Origin: DASXUG01 sp964620425
GTDB taxonomy: Bacteria; Pseudomonadota; Gammaproteobacteria; Burkholderiales; Methylophilaceae
Direction of reading: 5' to 3'
DNA length: 64,000 nucleotides
NCBI GenBank assembly: GCA_964620425.1
Contig: CAZUGV010000009.1
Location: forward strand, 14,415-78,414
The position numbers and the translations under genes were made by a program. The notes below the pieces were generated by a model. It did no database searches and was not told where the DNA came from. It saw only the letters and a program-made list of their open reading frames with translations. Every line of letters begins with the position of its first letter. Positions within the stretch are counted from its first letter, which is position 1. Positions 45,787 to 53,732 of the stretch are shown one piece after another.

Positions 45787-46274
45787 GCCGTTACAAAGCC
45801 GTTCACTAAGCCGAACAGCAAGGCTGCACAGGCAAAAATGGGGATTAAATAAGCGACGCCTGCATGGGGAATCAGCCATAAACGCACAACTATCAACTGC
45901 CCGCCAATATGTGCGAATGCGGCTAATATGCTTAAGCTGATTGGGCTAAAATATCGTCTTGGTAAACGAACCGCTAGCGCCAAAACGACTAGGCTCATCA
46001 ACGCACCACATAAACTTAAGGCAAATGTAGGCGACAAAAAGTTGCCAAGTAGAAAACTACTAGCAAACACGCGCAACAAGCTCACCCATGCAGCTGTGGC
46101 AAAGTCAAACCGATACAACACCAACAAAGTGACAATATTGGCAATGCCAGGTTTAACCCCCGGCAATGGCGATGGAATCACAGCCTCTGCCAGATGCAAA
46201 CCAATCGCCAGCGCAGCAAGCTGCGCAATGCGGTGGTCATCTGCCGTGGTTTGAATGGTGATTTTCTTGTGCAT
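45756..46274 (-). CDS. Gx transporter family membrane protein
   Basis: A 172-residue membrane protein (heptaprenyl-diphosphate-synthase component I-like, also called the Gx transporter family). It has about five helices, and the pattern ALAIGLHLAEAVIPSPLPGVKPGIANI near the N-terminus is diagnostic. The region around RVFASSFLLGNFLSPTFALSLCGAL completes the family core, and the fold resembles ECF S-components. The family often clusters with ApbE and NusG domain II proteins, as here. The 3' end overlaps the TonB-like gene on the other strand. Confidence 0.8.
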   Translation of the reverse strand: MHKKITIQTTADDHRIAQLAALAIGLHLAEAVIPSPLPGVKPGIANIVTLLVLYRFDFATAAWVSLLRVFASSFLLGNFLSPTFALSLCGALMSLVVLALAVRLPRRYFSPISLSILAAFAHIGGQLIVVRLWLIPHAGVAYLIPIFACAALLFGLVNGFVTAYLLNPPPTE

Positions 46275-46275
46275 T

Positions 46276-46677
46276 CTAATAATTTAGCGAGTCATAATTT
46301 TTTGTTGCGCCAATTAACTCCACACTGACACGATTAGGTAAACAAATGGCAACCTGCCCAGCTTGACTTAACCAGCCCTGATGCACGCAATATTGGCTAT
46401 TGCAGGGCGATGACGCAAAACGCACTTTGCCTTGATGGATAACAATATGCGAATCGCCAATCGGCCCATGCACCACCAAATTACGCTCTTGAATTAAGCT
46501 CAGGGTTGCATAAATATGGTCGCCTTGGCGAATAATAATTTTAGCCGCAGCTTCATGTTGCCATAGCGTTTTAAACAGCAACACCACCAGTGCCACGCCA
46601 GCAAGCATGACCAAATAATCGCCCAATAAAGGCTTAATCAATAATGATTTGTTGAGTTTGCTAGCAATCATAAGCAA
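46276..46677 (-). CDS. NusG domain II-containing protein
   Basis: A 133-residue protein with one N-terminal helix (about residues 18-37, YLVMLAGVALVVLLFKTLW) and a C-terminal NusG-domain-II-type fold. The signature is SSPCNSQYCVHQGWLSQAGQVAICLPNRVSVEL; the three cysteines (CNSQYC and IC) are typical. Despite its name, this family is a periplasmic partner of flavin-dependent membrane systems, not a transcription factor. It is 11 bp from apbE and 1 bp from the Gx gene, so the three form one unit. Confidence 0.82.
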   Translation of the reverse strand: MLMIASKLNKSLLIKPLLGDYLVMLAGVALVVLLFKTLWQHEAAAKIIIRQGDHIYATLSLIQERNLVVHGPIGDSHIVIHQGKVRFASSPCNSQYCVHQGWLSQAGQVAICLPNRVSVELIGATKNYDSLNY

Positions 46678-46688
46678 TGATGGAGAAT

Positions 46689-47888
46689 TTACTCAATGGC
46701 TAGCGCTTCAACTGCTCGATTAGGCGCTACCCACTGCAAACGCTTTTGCATGGCTGAGCTCACAAACACTTTACCTGCGGCATCAATCACCAAGACATTT
46801 TGTATGCCCATCATCATTGCCGCTTTAGCACGTTCAGATTGAGGGGCGATAAAAATAGGCTTGGATGCGACATCAGACAACACACCCGCATGCTCACTCG
46901 GCGCAACTAATATGGTGACGGCCTGTGTGCCTTGCGCTGGATAGCCCGTGGCAGGGTTAATAATATGGCAATAACGCTGACCATTTAACTCAAAATAACG
47001 CTGATAATCGCCCGATGTGCCGATTGCCCAACCATCTGGCAAATCTAAGGATACAATAGGGCCAGCTTTACGCGGGTGCTGTATACCCACACGCCAAGGT
47101 TTTTCACCATGTTGACCGATAGCGATAATATTGCCACCAATGTTGATTAAGGCATTTTTCACGCCTTGTTTACGCAGGTAACTCGCTGCCATATCAAGTG
47201 CATAACCCTTGGCGTAGCCGCCCAAATCTAACTTCACTGTAGGATTTTTGCTGTAAGCACTGTTCCCTGCAATAACAATATCCGTCATTTGCGGGTTAGC
47301 GCTTACTAGTTTTTTAATCTGCTCTGGCTCAACTTTTACAGGGCTAAACTCATCCCGCTGAAACCCCCAAACGCCAATCAATTGACCGATGGCAGGATTA
47401 AATGCACCTTGGGATTGTTGCGATAAACGCGTGGCATCTTGAAGAATATTGGCGAGTTCATCGCTGATTTGCACGGGCTGATTGCCCTTAGCAAACGCCT
47501 CATTCAGCGCATAAAGCTCACTGTCTTTTTGCCAAGCATGCAAGCGATTATGCAGGCTTTGAAAGTCTTGCAACACATGGTTAATCAGCTCACGCGCATG
47601 GGGTTCTGCTTCGCCATAAATGCTAATGTCAACCAAGGTGCCAAACACATAACTTTGGCTTTGCACCAAGGGTTCGCGCCCACAACTATTCATAAAACTG
47701 AGGCTGACCAATCCTACAAGTACAAGGATTCGCGGAATAAGTGATTGAGCGAGATGAAGTGCAAGGCGCACGGAACGCAGAAACCGAGATAGTATGTCTA
47801 ATACAGCGAGGTTGCGAGTACCGCGCAACGAAGCAATTCGCTCGCGCAGACACTTATTCCGTGAATCCGCAATGATTATCCAGCGCAT
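46689..47888 (-). CDS. apbE: FAD:protein FMN transferase (ApbE), signal peptide interrupted by a repeat
   Basis: Attaches FMN covalently to Ser/Thr of flavoproteins in the periplasm. The catalytic region includes DLGGYAKGYALDMA, NIGGNIIAIGQHGEKPWRVGIQHP, IGTSGDYQRYF and HIINPATGYPA. ATG 47888 overlaps the gshB stop (ATGCGCTGGATAA). Residues about 7-55 derive entirely from an inserted TIR element (47726-47868). Without that insert the N-terminus would read MRWIII directly joined to VVLVGLVSLSFMNSC, a normal lipoprotein signal peptide with Cys69 as the lipid site. The frame is still open, but export may be impaired. ApbE may modify a respiratory or nitrogen flavoprotein; no target gene lies adjacent. 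Confidence 0.88.
   Translation of the reverse strand: MRWIIIADSRNKCLRERIASLRGTRNLAVLDILSRFLRSVRLALHLAQSLIPRILVLVGLVSLSFMNSCGREPLVQSQSYVFGTLVDISIYGEAEPHARELINHVLQDFQSLHNRLHAWQKDSELYALNEAFAKGNQPVQISDELANILQDATRLSQQSQGAFNPAIGQLIGVWGFQRDEFSPVKVEPEQIKKLVSANPQMTDIVIAGNSAYSKNPTVKLDLGGYAKGYALDMAASYLRKQGVKNALINIGGNIIAIGQHGEKPWRVGIQHPRKAGPIVSLDLPDGWAIGTSGDYQRYFELNGQRYCHIINPATGYPAQGTQAVTILVAPSEHAGVLSDVASKPIFIAPQSERAKAAMMMGIQNVLVIDAAGKVFVSSAMQKRLQWVAPNRAVEALAIE
47726..47868 (+). mobile_element. TIR-bounded miniature element, copy 1 (inside apbE)
   Basis: 18-bp terminal inverted repeats GGATTCGCGGAATAAGTG (47726-47743) and its near-complement (47851-47868). The right 105 bp are 103/105 identical to 50666-50770. 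On the minus strand it is open in the apbE frame. The flanks TTG...TTG allow a 3-bp target duplication. It encodes no transposase, so it would be a non-autonomous MITE-like element. Confidence 0.75.
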
Positions 47889-48817
47889 TGTGCTTCTAAA
47901 GCATCCATAAAAACTTGCGCTGGGTTGCAATCGGTTTGTGCGGCAATTTCCACCATGCCAGTGGGGCTGGTGACGTTGATTTCCGTTAAGTGTTCGCCAA
48001 TGACATCTAGCCCGACCAAAAACAAACCTTCGGCTTTAAGCGTTTTGCCTACAGTGAGCGCAATTTCACGATCGCGCGCTGTCAGTGGTTGTGCAACCCC
48101 TGTGCCACCCGCCGCCAAATTGCCGCGTGTTTCGCCTGCCATTGGGATACGGGCTAGCGCATACGGCAGCGGCTCGCCATCAATCACAATCACACGCTTA
48201 TCGCCTTGTTTAATCGCGGGCAAATAGCGTTGCGCCATAATGGTGCGCTGTTCAAAATCGGTAATTGTTTCAAGTATCACGCTGATATTGGGGTCTTGCA
48301 AGGTGAGGCGAAAAATACTGCTTCCGCCCATGCCATCCAATGGTTTAACCACAATATCGCCATGAGTGGCTAAAAATTCGCGGAGGCGTTGATGATTGCT
48401 AGTCACCAAAAACTCAGGCGCAAATTGCGGAAAACGCGCCACGGATAATTTTTCATTCCACCCGCGTATGGCGGTTGGGTTGTTCAACACGTTTGCACCT
48501 TGGTTCGCCGCCAACTCCAGCAAATACGTGCTGTACAAATATTCGTTATCAAATGGCGGGTCTTTACGCATCAATACGGCATCAAAATCAGCTGGATTGT
48601 GTTCGATGGATTCACCTAGGTTGTACCATTGAGCTCCATCCGCAAAAGTAAAAGTTTGCGCCACCACGCGTACTTTATCCTGACGTAAAAATAAATCACC
48701 TTGCATCGCAACAAACAAGGTATGACCGCGTTTTGCGGCCTCGCGCATGATAGCGACACTCGTATCTTTATAGCTTTTTAAGCTATCGATTGGGTCTAGA
48801 ATGAGTAAAATTTTCAT
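47876..48817 (-). CDS. gshB: glutathione synthetase
   Basis: Joins gamma-glutamylcysteine and glycine to glutathione using ATP. The 313-residue protein begins KILLILDPIDSLKSYKDTSVAIMRE as the family does. It contains the DAVLMRKDPPFDNEYLYSTYLLE motif, the ATP-grasp domain with VVKPLDGMGGSSIFRL (about residues 155-170), and the metal-binding end GLDVIGEHLTEINVTSPTG. In methylotrophs glutathione also traps formaldehyde. The stop overlaps the apbE start by 13 bp. A 3x17-bp tandem repeat fills the spacer to gshA. Confidence 0.96.
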   Translation of the reverse strand: MKILLILDPIDSLKSYKDTSVAIMREAAKRGHTLFVAMQGDLFLRQDKVRVVAQTFTFADGAQWYNLGESIEHNPADFDAVLMRKDPPFDNEYLYSTYLLELAANQGANVLNNPTAIRGWNEKLSVARFPQFAPEFLVTSNHQRLREFLATHGDIVVKPLDGMGGSSIFRLTLQDPNISVILETITDFEQRTIMAQRYLPAIKQGDKRVIVIDGEPLPYALARIPMAGETRGNLAAGGTGVAQPLTARDREIALTVGKTLKAEGLFLVGLDVIGEHLTEINVTSPTGMVEIAAQTDCNPAQVFMDALEAQCAG

Positions 48818-48829
48818 GGCTATTGGCTT

Positions 48830-48880
48830 GGGCTTATTATCTTATTGGGTTTATTTACTTATTGGGCTTGTTATCTTATT
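48830..48880 (-). repeat. 3 x 17-bp tandem repeat in the gshA-gshB spacer
   Basis: Three units (minus strand AATAAGATAACAAGCCC and two variants) at 48864-48880, 48847-48863 and 48830-48846. The first includes the gshA stop codon. The repeat spaces the gshB ATG (48817) from gshA and could change copy number. Confidence 0.7.
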
Positions 48881-50171
48881 GATCGGGGTCTTGTTCTTGC
48901 AACTCAATAGCGGCGGCTAATAATGCTAGCCGCGCCACCACGCCATAGGCATAAAAGCGGTTGGGCGCTGTATCTGGCGCATCCGCACAATCTGGCAAGG
49001 TACAAGGGCGATCAAATGCCAATGGCACAAAGTGCATCCCTGGTGCATTCAGGTTTTCATCCACAGCGCGTCCAGTATGTACGCGGTAAAAACCGCCGAC
49101 TACAAAGTGGTCTATCATATATACCACAGGCTCAGCCACGGCTTCATTGATGTTTTCAAAGGTATAAACACCCTCTTGAATAATCACATCGTTGACTTGC
49201 AAGCCTTCTTTCACTACTGCCATTTTGTTGCGTTGCTTACGGTTTAAATCGCGTACGTCATCGGGGCTCTTGACTGTCATAATACCCATGCCATAAGTGC
49301 CAGCATCCGCTTTTACAATCACAAATGGCTCTTGTTCTACCCCATATTCTTGGTATTTACTTTTGATTTTGGCTAATAGCACTTCAACCTTGCTAGCAAG
49401 CTCCTCTTCGCCCACTCGCGCATGAAAATCAATACCGCTTGCTGAATCAAAATATGGATTTATCAACCACTCATCAATCTCTAATAACGCCGCAAAATCT
49501 TTTGCTACACGATTATAAGCAGCAAAATGTTGAGATTTACGGCGGGTTGCCCAGCCAGCATGCAGCGGTGGAATTAAAGATTGCTCAAGATTTTTAAGAA
49601 TATCAGGGATACCTGCTGATAAATCATTATTCAATAAAATGGCACAGCTATCAAAATCATCTAACACCACGCGGTTGCCCACACGCTTCACTGGCTCTAG
49701 CAACAATGTTTGCCCATCTTGAGTTTCTACATGGGTTGGCGCTGTAATTTCTGGGTTAATACTGCCGATGCGCACTTCCATACCCGCTTGGCGCAAAATG
49801 TTAGTAAGTGCTGACACGTTACGCAAATAATAAGTGTTGCGGGTATGATTTTCAGGAATCACCAAAAGACGCTTGGCTTCAGGGCAGATTTTTTCAATCG
49901 CCGTCATGGCGGCTTGCACGCAAAGTGGCAGAAATTCTGGATTCAGATTGTTAAAGCCGCCTGGAAAAAGATTGGTATCAACAGGCGCAAGTTTAAACCC
50001 TGCATTCCGTAAATCTACCGAGGCGTAAAATGGCGCACCATGTTCTAGCCATTGCGTACGAAACCAATGTTCAACCTTGGGCATGGCGTCTAATAAGCGT
50101 TTTTCTAGTGTGAGCAAAGGGCCATTTAATGCGGTAGTTAGATGTGGAACCATGAGTTTTGCTGATTTCAT
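48876..50171 (-). CDS. gshA: glutamate-cysteine ligase (proteobacterial GshA2-type)
   Basis: First step of glutathione synthesis. The 431-residue protein belongs to the form found in beta-proteobacteria and acidithiobacilli rather than the E. coli form: SVDLRNAGFKLAPVDTNLFPGGFNNL near the start, LLVIPENHTRNTYYLRNV, FVIVKADAGTYGMGIMTV, and VVGGFYRVHTGRAVDENLNAPGMHF. The last two are nucleotide and substrate motifs recalled from that family. It is 58 bp upstream of gshB and probably starts the gshA-gshB-apbE-NusGII-Gx operon. Confidence 0.93.
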   Translation of the reverse strand: MKSAKLMVPHLTTALNGPLLTLEKRLLDAMPKVEHWFRTQWLEHGAPFYASVDLRNAGFKLAPVDTNLFPGGFNNLNPEFLPLCVQAAMTAIEKICPEAKRLLVIPENHTRNTYYLRNVSALTNILRQAGMEVRIGSINPEITAPTHVETQDGQTLLLEPVKRVGNRVVLDDFDSCAILLNNDLSAGIPDILKNLEQSLIPPLHAGWATRRKSQHFAAYNRVAKDFAALLEIDEWLINPYFDSASGIDFHARVGEEELASKVEVLLAKIKSKYQEYGVEQEPFVIVKADAGTYGMGIMTVKSPDDVRDLNRKQRNKMAVVKEGLQVNDVIIQEGVYTFENINEAVAEPVVYMIDHFVVGGFYRVHTGRAVDENLNAPGMHFVPLAFDRPCTLPDCADAPDTAPNRFYAYGVVARLALLAAAIELQEQDPDQ

Positions 50172-50278
50172 AAAGTTAAGAACGTTTAGAACCTGAGATT
50201 TTAGCCTAGTTGCAAAGCAATGGCGAAAATTAACGCATGATTAAGATCAGACACCGAAAGTAATCGGCAAAAAGCGCT

Positions 50279-50304
50279 AAAAAAAATGGGCGCATTAAGC
50301 GCCC
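50279..50304 (-). terminator. terminator of the mgd-mgs operon
   Basis: On the minus strand GGGCGC-TTAAT-GCGCCC is followed by an 8-nt T run (A-run at 50279-50286 on the plus strand). It lies 465 bp beyond the mgsC stop and is the most credible terminator for that leftward operon. Confidence 0.7.
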
Positions 50305-50472
50305 TGAGGGAGGAGGAGATTACATGAAAAACAAGCACTAAAATGTTCTGTGTCCTGAGACTAACAGAGCGCTTTTCGCTCACTGATATATAAGCAATCG
50401 GCATGCCAATTTTAAATTTCTATATAAATCAATAAACTAAAGAAAACTCCTAAAACCTAGTGTATTGATATG

Positions 50473-50507
50473 GATGAACAATGCACGAAAAATGTGCGCT
50501 GTTCATC
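50473..50507. repeat. imperfect hairpin in the gshA-mgsC gap
   Basis: GATGAACA (50473-50480) pairs with TGTTCATC (50500-50507) and GCAC with GTGC inside. It lies in the 598-bp gap between gshA and mgsC. This gap otherwise holds only a minus-strand terminator, a TIR element, and a plus-strand GGAGGAGGAG followed by a five-codon ORF (50323-50340). Confidence 0.5.
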
Positions 50508-50534
50508 TTCCGTGCCAAAAACTTATATGCCTAA

Positions 50535-50770
50535 GGATTCACGAAATAAGTGGTTGAGCGAGATTTAGTGAGACTTTTAGTCTCACTTATGCCTGTGGTA
50601 GAAGTGTACCCGTGAAGGGCATGTCCGTAGAATATATGCGCTGAAGCGCATTATTCATACGCCAGAGGCGCACGGAACGCAGAAACCGAGATAGTATGTA
50701 TGATACAGCGAGGTTGCGAGTACCGCGCAACGAAGCAATTCGCTCGCGCAGACACTTATTCCGTGAATCC
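50535..50770 (+). mobile_element. TIR-bounded miniature element, copy 2 (at mgsC stop)
   Basis: TIRs at 50535-50552 and 50753-50770. It shares its last 105 bp with copy 1 (103/105) and the same first 30 bp. It carries about 93 extra bp with a 9-bp hairpin (50567-50587) and the two-hairpin module (50607-50651) also found at 9720-9762. TAA on each side fits a 3-bp target duplication. Its last base forms the G of the mgsC stop TAG. Confidence 0.75.
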
Positions 50771-52116
50771 TAAAACTTACTTACCCCTGGAATCCAATCC
50801 GTACCTGCCAATGGCACTTTTGCCATGGCAGAAGCTTCAACCGTTAATGCAACCAAATCTTCTGGTTCAAGATTATGTAGGTGAGATTTGCCACAAGCAC
50901 GCGCAATCACTTGTGCTTCCATGGTGAGTACTGACAGATAATTCGCTAGCCTATGCCCTGCTTTTACAGGGTCAAGGCGCTTCATTAGCTCAGGGTCTTG
51001 CGTGGTAATACCTGCTGGGTCGCGCCCTTCGTGCCAGTCATCATATGCGCCTGCGGTGGTGCCTAATTTTTGATATTCCGCTTCAAGGTGCGGGTCATTA
51101 TCGCCCAGTGCAATCAAAGCTGCTGTACCAATGGCAACGGCATCCGCACCTAGTGCGAGCGCCTTGGCAACATCGGCACCTGTGCGAATGCCGCCAGAAA
51201 CGATGAGTTGTACGCTATCTTTGCCATTGCGATAAACACCTAAATCTTGCAGCGCTTTGACCGCAGGGCGAATCGCCGCCAAAATGGGGATGCCGACATG
51301 CTCAATAAACACTTCTTGTGTAGCAGCGGTACCGCCTTGCATGCCATCTAACACCACGACATCGGCACCTGATTTTACTGCGAGCGCCACGTCAAAATAT
51401 GGGCGTGTCGCACCGATTTTGACGTAGATTGGCTTTTCCCAATCGGTAATTTCGCGTAACTCTGCGATTTTAATTTCCAAGTCATCTGGCCCCGTCCAAT
51501 CGGGGTGACGACATGCAGAGCGCTGGTCGATACCTTCTGGCAAGCAACGCATTTTGGCAACACGTTCGCTGATTTTTTGCCCAAGCAACATACCGCCACC
51601 ACCCGGTTTTGCGCCTTGTCCTATCACCACTTCAATGGCGTCAGCTTTACGTAAATCGTCTGGGTTCATGCCATAGCGTGAAGGCAAATATTGATACACT
51701 AAAGTCTGAGATTGACCGCGCTCTTCAGGTGTCATACCGCCATCGCCCGTGGTGGTGCTAGTACCCACTGCGCTTGCACCCCGCCCCAGCGCTTCTTTTG
51801 CAGGGCCAGACAGCGCACCAAAACTCATGCCCGCGATAGTCACTGGCGTTTTCAAGTGAATGGGCTTTTTGGCAAAGCGTGTACCCAACACGACATCGGT
51901 ACCGCATTTCTCACGATAGCCCTCAAGTGGATAGCGGCTCATTGATGCGCCTAAAAACAATAAGTCATCGAAATGTGGCAGCTTGCGTTTTGAGCCACCT
52001 CCCCGAATATCATAAATGCCAGAAGCCGCTGCACGACGAATCTCTGAAACGGTGTACGGGTCAAATGTCGCTGAAAAACGCGGTGTTGTGTGTGGGATAT
52101 TTGAAGTATCTGCCAT
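50770..52116 (-). CDS. mgsC: N-methylglutamate synthase subunit C (FMN/glutamate-synthase-like)
   Basis: A 448-residue protein with the glutamate-synthase FMN domain: KTPVTIAGMSFGALSGPAKEALGRGASAVG, GAKPGGGGMLLGQ, YVKIGATRPY and the phosphate-binding VSGGIRTGADVAKALALGADAVAIGTAAL. The Cys-rich turn RCLPEGIDQRSACRHP is the likely iron-sulfur region. With MgsA and MgsB it makes N-methylglutamate from gamma-glutamylmethylamide and 2-oxoglutarate or glutamate. It is 9 bp after mgsB. The stop codon coincides with the edge of a TIR element, whose insertion left the C-terminus apparently intact. Confidence 0.9.
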   Translation of the reverse strand: MADTSNIPHTTPRFSATFDPYTVSEIRRAAASGIYDIRGGGSKRKLPHFDDLLFLGASMSRYPLEGYREKCGTDVVLGTRFAKKPIHLKTPVTIAGMSFGALSGPAKEALGRGASAVGTSTTTGDGGMTPEERGQSQTLVYQYLPSRYGMNPDDLRKADAIEVVIGQGAKPGGGGMLLGQKISERVAKMRCLPEGIDQRSACRHPDWTGPDDLEIKIAELREITDWEKPIYVKIGATRPYFDVALAVKSGADVVVLDGMQGGTAATQEVFIEHVGIPILAAIRPAVKALQDLGVYRNGKDSVQLIVSGGIRTGADVAKALALGADAVAIGTAALIALGDNDPHLEAEYQKLGTTAGAYDDWHEGRDPAGITTQDPELMKRLDPVKAGHRLANYLSVLTMEAQVIARACGKSHLHNLEPEDLVALTVEASAMAKVPLAGTDWIPGVSKF

Positions 52117-52125
52117 GATAAATCC

Positions 52126-52818
52126 TTAGTATGAACCAGCGTTATCAACGTGGAAGTTATAGAGGGTGCGGGCTGAACCATAGACTTTGAAGCTTTCTAG
52201 GGCAATATCCGCGTGACCAGACTGCTTGAGCAGGTTAATTAGAATGCCTCTAGCCTCATCATCCATTGTTTTTTCTTCACAATCGGCCCCCAAGCTTTTA
52301 ACTGAGCCGCGCACGAAAATACGTGCCTCATAAATCGAATCACCGAGCGCGTCACCTGCATCGCCCAACACAACCAAATTGCCAGCTTGCGCCATAAATG
52401 CTGAGAAACTGCCGACTGAACCACCAACCACAATATCTGCACCCTTGAGTGAGATGCCGCAACGTAAACCAGCATCGCCATCAATAATCAGCAAACCACC
52501 TTGCGATGTTGCCCCTGCGGCGTTAGAGGCAAACCCTTTTACATGGACTTTGCCAGACATCATGTTCTCGGCAACGCCCGTACCTACGCTGCCAGTAATG
52601 GTGACGTTGGCTAGCTGATTCATGCCAGCCGCGTAATAACCTGCATGGCCATCAATGGTCACATCGACATTGGCCTTCAGACCAACCGCAATATTGTGCG
52701 CGCCATTTGGGTTGCTAATCGCCACTTGCTTGCCTGATAAGGTAGCGGCATCGCTATGCAAATACTGATTAACCTCCCGTAATGGCGTAGCATCTAAATC
52801 AAATTTTATACTTTCCAT
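52126..52818 (-). CDS. mgsB: N-methylglutamate synthase subunit B (GXGXG domain)
   Basis: A 230-residue beta-helix protein equal to the C-terminal GXGXG domain of the glutamate synthase large subunit. It shows repeated short G-x-G turns: VTIDGHAGYYAAGMNQLANVTITGSVGTGVAENM and the later DGDAGLRCGISLKGADIVVGGSVGSFS. Such domains hold the subunits of the complex together. The start overlaps the mgsA stop by 13 bp, so the genes are translationally coupled. The calls of MgsA, B and C support one another. Confidence 0.9.
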   Translation of the reverse strand: MESIKFDLDATPLREVNQYLHSDAATLSGKQVAISNPNGAHNIAVGLKANVDVTIDGHAGYYAAGMNQLANVTITGSVGTGVAENMMSGKVHVKGFASNAAGATSQGGLLIIDGDAGLRCGISLKGADIVVGGSVGSFSAFMAQAGNLVVLGDAGDALGDSIYEARIFVRGSVKSLGADCEEKTMDDEARGILINLLKQSGHADIALESFKVYGSARTLYNFHVDNAGSY

Positions 52819-53702
52819 ACGTACATTTCCTTTGGGCTAGGCTCAAACACGTGGGCATTTTTAATATCAGGTAGATGCGCTAAAGAGCGGAACTCTGAAG
52901 CAATTGCTACGTAATCGTCATGCTCAGCAACCACTGCTGGTTTACATGCAAAGGGGTCACGCACCAAAGCTAGCTCGTTTTTAGTACCCATCAATAGCGT
53001 ATAAAAACCATCCAACTCCTCAAAACCATGTTCAAGCGCTGCTTTTAAGTCATCGCCTTCACGCATACGCCACTCTAAAAATCGGCAAGCGGCTTCGGTA
53101 TCATTGTCTGTTTCAAAGGTGATACCTTCTTTTTCTAGTTTGCGACGTAAACTAAAAGCATTTGAGAGTGAACCGTTATGCACCAAACACCAATCTTCGC
53201 CCGCCGTAAATGGGTGCGCATGGGCAGGTGTAATCGCTGACTCTGTCGCCATGCGTGTGTGCCCGACCAAGTGTGTACCACTGACTGTTGGTAAGCTGTA
53301 ACGTGCTGCGACTTCTGCTGGCAAACCAGTATCTTTATAGACATCAATGGATTGCCCGACTGACAACAAGTGAATATTGGGATAGCTGTTTTTTAACCAA
53401 TTGCGCATTTCGCTAACCGCCACTTCAGAAACCAATATGACATGATTCCCTTGTGCATTTAAAACAGGCTTTTTGCCAAAAACACTGGCATGTTCTTGTG
53501 CTAAGGCATCCCAGTTGTAACTCATGCTAGGTGCGTAAAGATTGAATTTACGCATATTGCTAGCGACTGGTTCAGCAAAAACCGCCATGCCAGCCGAATC
53601 AGGGCCACGTTCTGTCATGCCAATCAACATGGGCATCATAAGCTCGCCAATATTGGCACGCATCGCTTCGTTTTTTACCAGTAATCCTACAATTCCACAC
53701 AT
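52806..53702 (-). CDS. mgsA: N-methylglutamate synthase subunit A (class II glutamine amidotransferase-like)
   Basis: A 298-residue Ntn-hydrolase domain with the catalytic Cys2 exposed after Met removal (MCGIVGLL). It has the GLN amidotransferase motifs TERGPDSAGMAVF, VGHTRMATESAITPAHAHPF and LVHNGSLSNAFSLRRKLEKEGITFETDNDTEAA. In the N-methylglutamate pathway this subunit hydrolyses gamma-glutamylmethylamide and channels methylamine instead of ammonia. It is 30 bp downstream of gmaS. Confidence 0.9.
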   Translation of the reverse strand: MCGIVGLLVKNEAMRANIGELMMPMLIGMTERGPDSAGMAVFAEPVASNMRKFNLYAPSMSYNWDALAQEHASVFGKKPVLNAQGNHVILVSEVAVSEMRNWLKNSYPNIHLLSVGQSIDVYKDTGLPAEVAARYSLPTVSGTHLVGHTRMATESAITPAHAHPFTAGEDWCLVHNGSLSNAFSLRRKLEKEGITFETDNDTEAACRFLEWRMREGDDLKAALEHGFEELDGFYTLLMGTKNELALVRDPFACKPAVVAEHDDYVAIASEFRSLAHLPDIKNAHVFEPSPKEMYVWKV

Positions 53703-53732
53703 ATCATTTCCTTAAATAACCCATTCATATTA

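Noticed and set aside
47889..47930. Upstream ATG 47930 as apbE start
   Set aside because: It would overlap gshB by 55 bp; the ATG at 47888 overlaps the gshB stop in the classic coupled manner and opens the restored signal peptide.
50201..50404. A 67-codon minus-strand frame in the gshA-mgsC gap
   Set aside because: It runs through the minus-strand terminator hairpin and has no ribosome site.
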